A DNA stretch of 49,362 bases, taken from Lachnospiraceae bacterium. Its GTDB lineage: Bacteria; Bacillota; Clostridia; Lachnospirales; Lachnospiraceae. The position numbers were made by a program, and so were the translations under genes. Where the stretch lies: contig JAILRP010000027.1 of NCBI GenBank assembly GCA_024698075.1, positions 1-49,362 on the forward strand, read 5' to 3'. Within the stretch, counting starts at the first letter, position 1; the number at the start of each line of letters is the position of its first letter. This document shows, piece after piece, positions 1 through 10,400 of this stretch. A model generated the notes under the pieces. It was given only the letters and a program-made list of their open reading frames with translations. It did no database searches and was not told where the DNA came from.

Positions 1-212
1 AGTAAGGGTGAAATGGCAGTGTAAGAGACTACCGCCCGGGTGGTAACACGCGGGGCAGTGTAAACCCCATCCGAAGCAAGACCAAGAAGAAGCGATACGG
101 TTGCCCGCCGTGCTTCGGGTAGGTCGCTTGAGGTCGCCGGTAACGGCGACCCTAGATAGATGATTGTCGCGGGATTTCCCGTACAGAACCCGGCTTACTG
201 GCTGCTCTTTTT
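1..212 (+). ncRNA. rnpB: RNase P RNA, class A, 5' end missing
   Basis: This is the 3' part of the catalytic RNA of ribonuclease P, which trims the 5' leader from pre-tRNAs. The sequence follows the bacterial class A consensus in order: AGTAAGGGTGAAA at the start, GGTAACACGCGGGGC near 40, GTAAACCCCATCCG near 60, AGCAAGACCAA near 75, the GGTAGGTCGCTTGAG block near 118, TAGATAGATGATTGTC near 153, and the closing ACAGAACCCGGCTTACTGG near 182. The 5' half lies upstream of the window. The 3' end is placed by analogy at the end of the GGCTGCTC segment and could be off by several bases. The next gene begins only about 29 bases further on. Confidence 0.95.
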
Positions 213-241
213 GGCAGGGAAGATCATATAAAGGATAATCT

Positions 242-2460
242 ATGTATTCCATTTTGCTCACTTTACAGATCATAGCGGTCATCCTCGGCTTCGCCTGTGC
301 GGCCGTGCTTCTGGTCCAGAAGGGAACGGAGGTTACGAAGCTTATACTGGTAGGGTGCCTGTGCGTCTTTCTGCAGAACGCAGGATATCTGCTCGAGATG
401 CGGAGCAGGAACATCGACGAGGTCATGATCGCCATAAGGCTTGAATACATCGGCACGGCTTTCATAGCAACGATGTCGATGCTTTTTGTATTCAGGTACT
501 GCAGGGTGAAAGTGTTCCCGTGGCTTAAGGCACTACTTGTCGGGATTGACATAGCAGTGCTTGTGAGCGTATGGACCTATGAATATGTCCCGATTTATTA
601 CAGCAGCGTAGAATTCGTGACGACAGGAGTGTTTCCCCATGTTGTGCTGAGCAGGGGATTTCTGTATATCATCTTCATGGTGACGATCTACTCGGAGCTT
701 ATCGCAGGTCTGGTCGCGGCTGCCGTTTTTGCAATGAGGACGACAGATCCGAACATGAAGAAGAACTACAGGCTTCTGATCTTCAGCAATGCGGCACCTC
801 TGGCTTTTTACATCGCAGGAGTGTGCAACATGATAGACGGCTATGACCCCGCACCTCTCGGCGGGGCTGTAGGAATGCTGATCTTCTGTGCGACCCTTAT
901 ATTCAGAAGGGTATTTGACGTTGTTGAGACTGCACATGAAAACATCATCATGGATCTTGACAATGCGATGGTCGTGCTTGATTACAGAAGGGGATTCCAG
1001 GAGGCAAACAAGGCAGCGATAAGCCTTTTCCCCGAACTTGCCAGGACTACATACGGAGAACTTGTTCCGAACAAGGAATTCTATGACATATTTGACCGCC
1101 GCAGTGATGAAGAGACCGAGATCGACGGAAGGTTCTACAAGGTGCATATCAATGAACTCTATGCCAGGAACGGCATAGGGGCGAGCCTGATCGGTTATAC
1201 GCTCCTTTTCTTTGACGTTACCGACTCCAAGAAGCAGATCGAAAAGATGAGTGAACTGAGGATCGCGGCGGATGCGGCGAACCAGGCAAAATCTGATTTT
1301 CTCGCAAACGTGTCCCATGAGATCAGGACGCCCATCAGCGTCGTTCAGGGCATGAGCGAGGTCATCATGAGGGACTACGACGAGCCGAAACTTGTCGAGT
1401 ATGCCGACAATATCCACAATGCAGCGGACCAGCTGCTCGACCTCATAAACGGGATTCTTGATTTTTCAAAGATAGAGTCCGGAAAAATCACGCTTTCAAA
1501 CTCCGAATACAGGGTAGATGAGTTCTTCCGCGACATAATCATGGTGTTTGAGCACAAAGGCGATGAGAAGAAACTGAGCTTTACGACAGATATCGCCGGG
1601 GACATTCCGCTCATACTTTACGGCGATTCCCTGCGCATACGCCAGATCGCGACCAACATCCTGTCGAACGCGTTCAAGTATACGCGTGAGGGCGGAGTGA
1701 CTTTCAGGGCCAAATTTGAGAAGATATCCGAGGAGAAAGGCAACCTCATTTTCTCGGTCGAGGATACCGGCATCGGAATCCGCAAGGAAGAGATAGATAA
1801 GGTATTCGAGCTGTTTGTAAGGCTTGACGAGAGGCTCAACCGTTCGGTCGAAGGAACGGGTCTCGGAATGAACATAACCAAGCGTCTCGTTGACAGCATG
1901 GGAGGCGAGATAAAGGTATACTCGGAATACGGAAAAGGATCTGTCTTCACTGTCATCATCCCTCAGTTTGTGCGCACAAAGAACGGGGAGACATTAGGAG
2001 AGCTTGGCAGCCGGCATGTCGTGAAGCAGCATGTCGGGGCGGACTTTGAGGCGCCCTCCGCAAGGGTGCTCGTCATCGACGACAGCAAGACGAATCTTAT
2101 CGTGGCAAAAGCGCTCCTTCGCGACACCAAGGCACAGATAACGACCGGGATCAGCGGTGATGAATGCCTTGACTACGTCATAAGGGAGCATTTCGATGTT
2201 ATTTTCCTGGACCACAGGATGCCCGGGATGGATGGCGTCGAGACGCTTCATAAGATGCAGATGATGGACCACAAATGCCAGAACACCCCGGTTATAATGC
2301 TCACGGCAAACGCTATGAGCGATGCAAAGGATTATTACCTGAAGCAGGGATTTACGGATTTCATATCAAAGCCGATAACGGAGCAGTCTATATGCAGCAT
2401 GCTCCGCAAATACCTGCCTGATGACATGGTACAGGATATTGAGAGCAAGGAGAATGACTG

Positions 2461-2461
<1 letters not shown>
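242..2461 (+). CDS. Hybrid sensor histidine kinase with 7TM-type input region
   Basis: A membrane sensor kinase of 739 residues. Residues 1-230 hold about seven hydrophobic segments, like the N-terminal 7TM input domain of many Clostridia kinases. A PAS-like region follows (about 235-335), then the dimerisation and phosphoacceptor helix with SHEIRTP (His about 359), an ATPase domain with the N box (NILSNAFKYT), G1 (VEDTGIGI) and G2 (VEGTGLGM), and a C-terminal receiver with phospho-acceptor Asp about 657 (FLDHRMPGMDG) and the usual T and K (MLTAN, SKPI). All key residues are present, so it should autophosphorylate and pass phosphate to its own receiver. No DNA-binding output or Hpt domain is visible. 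The start has AAAGGA about six bases upstream. It shares one base (TGATG) with proA, so the two are probably translationally coupled. Its ligand cannot be told. Confidence 0.93.
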
Positions 2462-3735
<1,274 letters not shown>

Positions 3736-3779
3736 ACCTGAGGCGACAGCATCATACATTAACATATAATACATATCAT

Positions 3780-3915
3780 AAGGCCACGGCCTGCATATAT
3801 GTTCGAAAAGGCGCTTGCGCTCGTTTCCGCACGTTGCGTTACCAGACTCGTGAAAGACCTCGTCAGGTAACGACGTGCTCCAAGTCTTTTCTCACATATA
3901 GCAGTCCATGGCCTT
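3780..3915. repeat. 136-bp imperfect inverted repeat between convergent genes
   Basis: The outer arms are AAGGCCACGGCCTGCATATA (from 3780) and its near reverse complement ending at 3915 (ACATATAGCAGTCCATGGCC, then TT). Further in, GAAAAG (3804-3809) faces CTTTTC (about 3886-3891), and GCACGTTGCGTTACC (3829-3843) faces GGTAACGACGTGC (3866-3878). The whole span could fold into one long interrupted hairpin. It fills most of the gap between the stop of proA and the stop of pyrI. It lacks a T-run, so it is not a standard intrinsic terminator. It may be a MITE-like remnant, a bidirectional terminator or a structured RNA; the sequence does not decide. Confidence 0.7.
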
Positions 3916-3951
3916 TGTTGTTGGCATGAGGTATGTTTTATGCCCGGACCC

Positions 3952-4380
3952 TTATAGTCTTGAGTAGGTTTCTTCGCAGTATTTGCAGCGGTATGTTTCG
4001 GTCTCGGGATCGGTGAGAACGAATATGTGGTCAAGTTCCTGCTCGATGCTGGTGATGCAGCGAGGGTTCTTGCACTTGATGACGTTCTTTATCTCCTTGG
4101 GCAGGTGGAGCCGCTTCTTTTCCACGATCTCGCCGTCTTTTATGACGTTCACCGTGATCTTATGGTCGATGAACCCGAGCACGTCAAGATCGAGCATGTC
4201 TATGGGGCATTCGACTTTCAGTATGTCTTTCTTGCCCATTTTCTCACTCTTTGCGTTCATGATCATGGCAACGGTGCAGTCAAGCTCATCAAGCTTCAGA
4301 TCATGGTATATCCTCAGGCTTTCGCCTGCATTCATATGATCGAGAACAAATCCTTCTTCTATCTTTCCTACGTTAAGCAT
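3952..4380 (-). CDS. pyrI: Aspartate carbamoyltransferase regulatory subunit
   Basis: Zinc-binding regulatory chain of aspartate transcarbamoylase, 142 residues. The N-terminal half is the nucleotide-binding allosteric domain and the C-terminal third carries four zinc cysteines as C-x4-C (CKNPRC) and C-x2-C (CKYC). In known enzymes this chain binds ATP, CTP or UTP and links catalytic trimers into a dodecamer. It lies 85 bases downstream of pyrB on the same strand and has its own AAGGAG site just before ATG, so pyrB-pyrI is probably one transcript. Its stop faces proA across the long inverted repeat. Confidence 0.96.
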   Translation of the reverse strand: MLNVGKIEEGFVLDHMNAGESLRIYHDLKLDELDCTVAMIMNAKSEKMGKKDILKVECPIDMLDLDVLGFIDHKITVNVIKDGEIVEKKRLHLPKEIKNVIKCKNPRCITSIEQELDHIFVLTDPETETYRCKYCEETYSRL

Positions 4381-4465
4381 GTGTATTCTCCTTATTGATC
4401 GGCAGTCCGTGCAAGTTTAGGGGACTGAGTTTTAGGCAGTTTGGGATGCCAAGGTGACGTATGGC

Positions 4466-5380
4466 CTATGCAAGTTCCAGAAGCGTCAGTATAAGAGCCA
4501 TCCTGATGAACATCCCGTACCGTACCTGCTTAAAGTACATCGCGCGCTCGTCCTCATCGACTTCCACCGATATTTCGTTGACCCTCGGGAGGGGATGGAG
4601 CACCATCATTTCCTTTTTGGCAAGTGCCATCTTTTCTTTGTTCAGTATGTAAAAATCCTTGAGCCTTACATAGTCTTCTTCGTTGAAGAATCTTTCGCGC
4701 TGGACCCTCGTCATGTAGAGAATGTCAAGCTCAGGCATTACATCGTCAAGCTTTATGACTTCCTTGAAGTCTATGTTGTTCTTTATCAGAACGTCCTCCC
4801 GGATGTAGTCGGGGATTCGGAGCTCAGGCGGGGATATGAAGATGAAGGAGACATTTTCATACCGGCACAGCGCATTGATGAGAGAGTGCACGGTGCGGCC
4901 GAACTTGAGGTCTCCGCAGAGCCCTATCGTCATGTTTGAAAGGCTTCCTTTGAGCGAACGTATCGTCATAAGGTCGGTGAGCGTCTGGGTCGGATGCTGG
5001 TGTCCGCCGTCTCCCGCGTTGATGACCGGGATCCATGATTTTGACGCAGCCACCATCGGGGCGCCTTCCTTCGGATGCCTCATGGCGCAGATGTCTGCGT
5101 AGCTGGAGATGATCCTTATAGTGTCGGAAACGCTCTCGCCTTTTGCGGCGCTCGACGAATCCGCCGTTGCAAAGCCGAGCACCTGCCCTCCGAGGCGCAG
5201 CATTGCCGATTCAAATGACAGACGCGTTCGCGTTGAAGGCTCGTAAAAGCAGGTGGCCAGGATCCGTCCGTCGCATTTGTGCGCATAGTCTGCGGGATTT
5301 TTCATGATCCTGTCAGCCAGGTCCATCAGCCTGTCCAGTTCTTCCACGGAAAAATCCATGGGGCTCATCAGGTGTCGCAT
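4466..5380 (-). CDS. pyrB: Aspartate carbamoyltransferase catalytic subunit
   Basis: Joins carbamoyl phosphate and aspartate in the committed step of pyrimidine synthesis. The 304 residues are normal for the family. The carbamoyl-phosphate motif [13 protein letters not shown] (about 49-61) and the aspartate-side motifs HPTQTLTDL and LHPLPR are intact. The ATG follows AGGAGGAGG at ideal spacing. A hairpin without a T-run lies 50-90 bases upstream, but I see no PyrR-type anti-terminator and no convincing promoter; the upstream nitroreductase has its own terminator. Confidence 0.97.
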   Translation of the reverse strand: MRHLMSPMDFSVEELDRLMDLADRIMKNPADYAHKCDGRILATCFYEPSTRTRLSFESAMLRLGGQVLGFATADSSSAAKGESVSDTIRIISSYADICAMRHPKEGAPMVAASKSWIPVINAGDGGHQHPTQTLTDLMTIRSLKGSLSNMTIGLCGDLKFGRTVHSLINALCRYENVSFIFISPPELRIPDYIREDVLIKNNIDFKEVIKLDDVMPELDILYMTRVQRERFFNEEDYVRLKDFYILNKEKMALAKKEMMVLHPLPRVNEISVEVDEDERAMYFKQVRYGMFIRMALILTLLELA

Positions 5381-5430
5381 TGTTTCCTCCTCCTGAAACT
5401 GATTGTATATGCCATTCCGTTAATATGATG

Positions 5431-5467
5431 CGGCGCACCCTTTATAAAAAACATTGGGCATGCGCCG
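5431..5467 (-). promoter_or_regulatory. Hairpin in the region upstream of pyrB
   Basis: CGGCGCA (5431-5437) pairs with TGCGCCG (5461-5467), extended by CCC/GGG across a two-base bulge, with an A/T-rich loop. It lies between the nitroreductase terminator and the pyrB start on the minus strand. There is no T-run after it in either direction, so it is not a plain terminator. It could be an operator or a leader element of pyrBI; no family is recognised. Confidence 0.3.
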
Positions 5468-5475
5468 GAGCTCAT

Positions 5476-5503
5476 AAAAAAAGTTCCCCCGAAAGGGAAC
5501 TTT
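5476..5503 (-). terminator. Intrinsic terminator of the nitroreductase gene
   Basis: Read on the minus strand, AAAGTTCCC and GGGAACTTT form a nine-pair stem with a short loop (5480-5503) followed by a run of T (A-run 5476-5482 on the plus strand). It starts a few bases after the nitroreductase stop. Confidence 0.85.
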
Positions 5504-5508
5504 AATTA

Positions 5509-6048
5509 TCATTTGTAAGAAAGCAGATCCGATACCGGTTTTCTCTTCGGCATTTCAGGTGACTCAGCCGGATGTCCGATACAGATGATATTGACGAGCT
5601 CACGGTCATCGGGTATTCCGAGAACCTCCGGAAGAGTATCATCGAAAATCCCCATGATGACGGTCCCAAGCCCGTATTCATGTGCCGCAAGGCAGAACGT
5701 CTGGGATGCTATGCCGGCATCGAACATCTGCCATGTATCCTTGCGGTTCGTTGTATAGGAACCATCCTTCTCAAAACCGCAGCGTCCCTTTATGACGGTA
5801 ACGGCGATGAGCATGGGAGCGGATTCCATCGTACCCGCATTGTATGTGAATCCCGTGGTGCAGTCCTTTGCGATCTTCGCCTTGAGCACGGGATCCTCTA
5901 TCGCGATATACCTGACGATCTGGGTATTCTTCCATGAGGGCGACCAGGAGGCTGCCTCAACGATCTTCTCCAAGGTTGCATGGTCAACTGCTTCATCCGT
6001 GAACTTGCGGATGCTTCTTCTGGTGCGGATGTTCTCCAGTGTTTCCAT
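5509..6048 (-). CDS. Nitroreductase family flavoprotein
   Basis: FMN-dependent oxidoreductase of the nitroreductase superfamily, 179 residues, cytoplasmic. The N-terminal RTRRSIRKF matches the phosphate-binding arginines that hold FMN. The middle (ASWSPSWKNTQ, about 34-44) and the C-terminal G-L-G-T-V-I-M-G region (AHEYGLGTVIMG) are family features. Members reduce nitro compounds, quinones or enones; the substrate cannot be told here. It stands alone between its own promoter and terminator. Confidence 0.88.
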   Translation of the reverse strand: METLENIRTRRSIRKFTDEAVDHATLEKIVEAASWSPSWKNTQIVRYIAIEDPVLKAKIAKDCTTGFTYNAGTMESAPMLIAVTVIKGRCGFEKDGSYTTNRKDTWQMFDAGIASQTFCLAAHEYGLGTVIMGIFDDTLPEVLGIPDDRELVNIICIGHPAESPEMPKRKPVSDLLSYK

Positions 6049-6086
6049 ATGGTGCCCTCCTCCTATGATACTTATGAATGCTGAAA

Positions 6087-6118
6087 CACAAAATATTGTG
6101 GTCGTTTCTGATTATCAA
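6087..6118 (-). promoter_or_regulatory. Candidate promoter with operator-like palindrome for the nitroreductase
   Basis: On the minus strand TTGATA (6113-6118) and TATTTT (6090-6095) are 17 bases apart. The inverted repeat CACAAAATATTGTG (6087-6100, arms CACAA/TTGTG) covers the -10 element, a typical place for a repressor site. The promoter is a moderate match; the operator idea is inference. Confidence 0.4.
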
Positions 6119-6188
6119 TGGATATCATAACCTATCTTGTTGTTTTTTGCAACGGGAATGAAAAGAACATTATTTATTGCCGAGAGTG

Positions 6189-6257
6189 TTGTAAACTGCA
6201 TCTGATGATGATAATATACAAATTGAGCAGATCAGATTTCTATTGCGGTCTTCCGCA
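6189..6257 (+). promoter_or_regulatory. Candidate promoter and leader hairpin in the 6049-6389 gap
   Basis: TTGTAA (6189-6194) and TAATAT (6212-6217) are 17 bases apart and would give a leader of about 165 bases before the ATG at 6390. A small hairpin TGCGG-TCTT-CCGCA lies at 6244-6257. Apart from these elements and the minus-strand nitroreductase promoter, I see no gene or RNA family in this 341-base gap. Confidence 0.4.
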
Positions 6258-6389
6258 TCTAATGTGCAGTTCTTGCGATCATTTATCCGAAATTCCTGCT
6301 TAAAACCCACAAACCAATATAAGAGCGGGAAGAAGGATGAAATAGACGGCCTTTCTTCTGCTGATCATGACTGAAAGGAGAAAAGAGCC

Positions 6390-7292
6390 ATGAATGAAGA
6401 AAAAAAGTATGAAATGAAGCCTCTTGAGGAAATGAACGTTATAGATAATTTCCTCTTCACGCAGATGATGTCCGACAAGGAGTGCGGGGCCGTTGTCTGC
6501 AGCCTGATACTCAGCCGCGTCCTGAAGCGGGAGGTGAGCAGGATCAGTTTCACGCCCCAGAAGACGATACAGGGACTGTCGGAGAAGACTCACGGCATCA
6601 GGCTGGATGCCTATGTAACCGAAAGGACCGGCGAATCCGAATATGACATCAACGTATATGATGTTGAGCCGGATAAACGAAGCGTCCATAAATCAGGGCT
6701 TCCGAGGAGAAGCAGGTACTACGGTGACCTCATTGATGTCAAGATTCTGGATACGGGCACTGATTATAGCAGGCTCCCGGATTTGGTAACGATCTTCATA
6801 CTCTCTTATGATCCGTTCGGGGAGAAAGCTATGTACTATGAAGCCGGGACGACGTTGATTACTCATCCGGACGTTCATTATGATGACGGGATACGCAGGA
6901 TATACCTGTACACGGAGGGAGAACTTCCGGATGGAGCGGGAGATGCCGACAGAAAACTCAGGAATCTGCTTCGGTATATCAACAACAGCACAAAGGAAAA
7001 TGCCATAGATGATGACACTCGGATGCTTGACAGCATCGTGCGCAGAGTAAAGGCGAAAAAGGAAGTAGGTGTCGAATACATGAAAAGCTGGGAAATAGAA
7101 CAGGAAATAAGGGAAGACGCACAAAAAGAAGAACGAGAGAACACCGAAAGGGAAAGAGCCCGTGCCGAAAGAGAAAAGAACCGCGCCGATGCTGCTGAGG
7201 ACCGAGCCGAAAAAGAGAAGGCCCGGGCCGACGCTGCCGAGATCCGTGTCAAGGAGCTAGAAGCAATGCTGGAAATAAATAATCAACAGTAA
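6390..7292 (+). CDS. Rpn/PDDEXK_2-like transposase-nuclease family protein
   Basis: A 300-residue protein resembling the Rpn (recombination-promoting nuclease, PD-(D/E)XK) family common in Lachnospiraceae. Family-like stretches are NVIDNFLFTQMMSDKE (about 15-30), IRLDAYVTE (about 69-77), LPRRSRYYGDLID (about 110-122) and TIFILSYDPFG (about 141-151). The acidic residue and Gln/Lys expected just after the core strand (usually D-I-E-x-Q or similar) appear as DINVYDVEP, so the nuclease site may be altered. Residues 240-295 form a charged coiled coil with repeated A-R-A-E-R-E-K-like units. AAGGAG lies 12 bases before the ATG. It is a single gene with its own terminator and no flanking inverted repeats, so it is probably a resident protein rather than an active element. 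Confidence 0.8.
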   Translation: MNEEKKYEMKPLEEMNVIDNFLFTQMMSDKECGAVVCSLILSRVLKREVSRISFTPQKTIQGLSEKTHGIRLDAYVTERTGESEYDINVYDVEPDKRSVHKSGLPRRSRYYGDLIDVKILDTGTDYSRLPDLVTIFILSYDPFGEKAMYYEAGTTLITHPDVHYDDGIRRIYLYTEGELPDGAGDADRKLRNLLRYINNSTKENAIDDDTRMLDSIVRRVKAKKEVGVEYMKSWEIEQEIREDAQKEERENTERERARAEREKNRADAAEDRAEKEKARADAAEIRVKELEAMLEINNQQ

Positions 7293-7355
7293 TAGTTATA
7301 TGTCCTGGCGGACTGTGAAAATGCACCGTAGGAGGCGCAGGGGTATGATTAAGAG

Positions 7356-7382
7356 AACAGGCGGCATCGTCCGCCTGTTTTT
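7356..7382 (+). terminator. Intrinsic terminator after the Rpn-like gene
   Basis: AACAGGCGG and CCGCCTGTT form a nine-pair stem around a six-base loop, followed by a run of T. The same hairpin, differing at one loop base, terminates the next gene at 11892. Confidence 0.9.
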
Positions 7383-7395
7383 GTATTAAAAATCA

Positions 7396-7424
7396 TTTTC
7401 AATTAAGCAAAAAAATGATATAAC
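7396..7424 (+). promoter_or_regulatory. Candidate promoter of the leucine-rich-repeat gene
   Basis: TTTTCA (7396-7401) and TATAAC (7419-7424) are exactly 17 bases apart, about 40 bases before the ATG, directly behind the preceding terminator. Confidence 0.5.
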
Positions 7425-7463
7425 ATATATTAATATGCAATATTTTTCCGAAAGGAGAATGAG

Positions 7464-10400
7464 ATGAAAAGATCCGTTAAGTTATTGTGTGAACTGTTGG
7501 CTGCGGTACTGGTGCTGCAGACAATTGCCGTTATTCCTGCGGGGGCGGAAGAGTCCGCTGTTGAAGAGGTTATTGAGATTTTGCCGGAGGAAGGGAATTT
7601 GGCGTCAGAGCCCGAGGGTGAAGAGCTTCCTGATGAATCTGCGGAATATGTTGGAGAGGCTTCGGACGGCATGGAAGCTGAGACAGGGGAAACAGAGAGC
7701 GATGGGCTGCTTGGTGAAACAACCGGAAAGCTCGGATTTGATTCTGATGGCGGAACTTTTACGCTGAGCGCAGACGGAAAGACACTGACGCTTGACGGAA
7801 CAGATGCCAAGGACAGAACCCTTTGCAGTTATTTCCCCTGCAATGACAGATATGATCTTAGTAATACATGGTTTGATCCGAAGAATGTCACATCTATTAC
7901 GATCAAGAATTATGAGGTGATCGGTGATAACGCATTTGCCGAGCTTGCCACGTCGCAATGGTGGGCCAACGTCAGAAAGGTCACAATAAACACAGGTGTA
8001 AATAAAATTGAGAATGCCGGGTTATACGGCCTTCCCATGGAAAGTGTGTCACTTCCGGAAGGAGTCGAAGAGATCGGCAGGATGGCATTTGCCAATACGA
8101 AACTGAAATCGATAATCCTGCCGTCGACTGTCAAAGAGATTGGGGAGCAGTGTTTTCTAGATTGCTATGATCTGGAAAACATAGCACTTAACAATGGGCT
8201 TTTGAAAATAGGATATCATGCATTTAATTATTGCCCAAAGATAAAGGAACTCGTCATCCCGGATTCTGTAACATCCAACTACGATCTTGGAATCGGATGG
8301 GGAAAAATGGATGACGGACAAGAGGAAGAATTGAAAATCCTTTCCATTCCGATAAGTGCGATACCCACTATAACGAGTCTTCTCGATGAGTCGATAATAG
8401 AATATGACGAGATTATTCCGCCACCCAATTTAGAGAAACTGATATTTACGAAGGGAAATGGACAGTGGCCCGAGAACAGGGATGAAACGGATGATAGGAT
8501 CTTAGATAATGTGGAATATGAAGATATTGACAGAGTTCCGTTTGAGGTCATATTTGCCGAAGGTGTTACTAGCATTCCGAGAAATGCGTTCTTGTATTAT
8601 GATAAATACCTTACAAAAGTCACGATAGCACCTACCGTTACAGAGATTGGGGAAGATGCTTTCGAAGGATGCACGTCGCTTCAGGAAGTGGTCTTCGAAG
8701 AAGGGGGCACTGAACACAGGCTGAGCATAAAAAGGGATGCATTCAGAAATACCAATAATCTTAAAACGATCGAGTTCCCGAATAACATAAAAGAGCTTGT
8801 AACACATGACGATGCGTTCGTGAGCTGGTCAGAAGAGGTAGATGCAAATGGGATGTCTAGGCCTGACGGAATAAAGGATGTGACTTTCCGAAATCCCAAA
8901 GCACTTATTTATGGCCGGTTTTACAGTGATGGCGGATACCATTACGGATTGTCGGTGGATTTTTCGCAGGGATGCACGTTTCATGCGTCCACTTATGAAT
9001 ATTATGATCATGACTATTCGCATGGCATCAGCATTAAGAGCATGGTTGAAGAAGTCAACAAGAGATATAACTATGGTTATCCGAAGGGATACTATCATTT
9101 CAAAGCCCTCGGGAATGCGCCTAAGCCCACTCCGACACCGAAGGCGGTTCCCATAAAGTGGCTGAGCCTTTCAAACCGCTCGGTTACGAAGTATGCGGAT
9201 GAAATAAAATCCGGCACCACTGTTACCATTACGGCAACGCTGACACCTGCCAATGTCACTCACCACGGGATTCTGTTCGGTGTGACGGATGACAGCGATC
9301 CGATCACTGGAGTCATAACGAGAAGTTCTGATTATGATGAAGAAAAAGGCCAGTACACTATCTATGTTCCCCTCCTCGAAGGTGTGACCGGTACCGCGAC
9401 GCTCTATGTGGAAACTGATGATGAGGTTTCTTCCGCACAGTACAGGGCAGAATGCCGCATAACCATCAAGGAGCGAGAGGCGGTGTGCCTTCCCTATGCA
9501 AGGTTCGTGAGCGGAAACGACGGAGAGAACGGCGCCATGGCCGCGCTGTACTCACAGACTCCGCGCGCGCAGATATTCTATTCGGCGGACAGGAGCCTGA
9601 TAGAAGAGTCCGATTCTTATGTGCAGTTCAGTGATGAAGCAGGAAGATATGTATCGACATCTGATGGGATAAAGGAATACACAGCTCCGCTCGTGATCGG
9701 CCGTGACATTACAGAGGATTCCGATTCCGTCTATGCCGTTGCATACAAGAAGGGCATGAAGAAGAGCATGATGCTTTCGCATACATTCACCGTTCCCGAA
9801 CCCATATCCGTCTGGGGAGACATCACGGATACTGACCGGGAAAGTGAGTTCGGGGGTGATCCCGGAAACCTCTATGATGATCCCGAACATTCCGCAGTCA
9901 AAGAAAAATACAGGAGCATATGGGCGCCGGCCGCGCAGCTTGCGGATGAGGGGCTGGTGTATACCGGAAAGCCCGTTACGATAGACGACCTCAGGGTATA
10001 CAGCAAAACAACACTTCTGACGTCCGGCGCCGATTATACGCTCGGGTACTCATCTAATACGGAACCCGGCAGCGCGGAGGTGAAAGTCACGCTGAAGGGA
10101 AATTATGCCGGAACGGCAACTCTTGATTTTACGATAGGAAAATGTCAGGTGGCAGATGCCGGCGGCATCACATGGACCCCGCAGCAAGTGAATGCGAAGC
10201 TTACGAACGGTGCGTATGCAAAGCAGCAGCCGGACCTTAAGGTGACCGTTAGGGCAACAGGTAAGACTTTAAAGCCCGAGACCGATGGCCTTGTTGTCAC
10301 CTATAAGCATAACGGCAGCGGAAAGGTGAGTGATTGCGTTGATGAGCCGGGCGTATACACGGCCTATCTTGACAATACCGAGGATTCAAGGTACTCCTTC

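Noticed and set aside
533-1417. Long minus-strand open frame opposite the sensor kinase
   Set aside because: It mirrors the codon pattern of the kinase, has no ribosome site and no family resemblance.
5381-5475. PyrR-type attenuator upstream of pyrB
   Set aside because: The hairpin has no T-run and no PyrR-binding consensus was seen.
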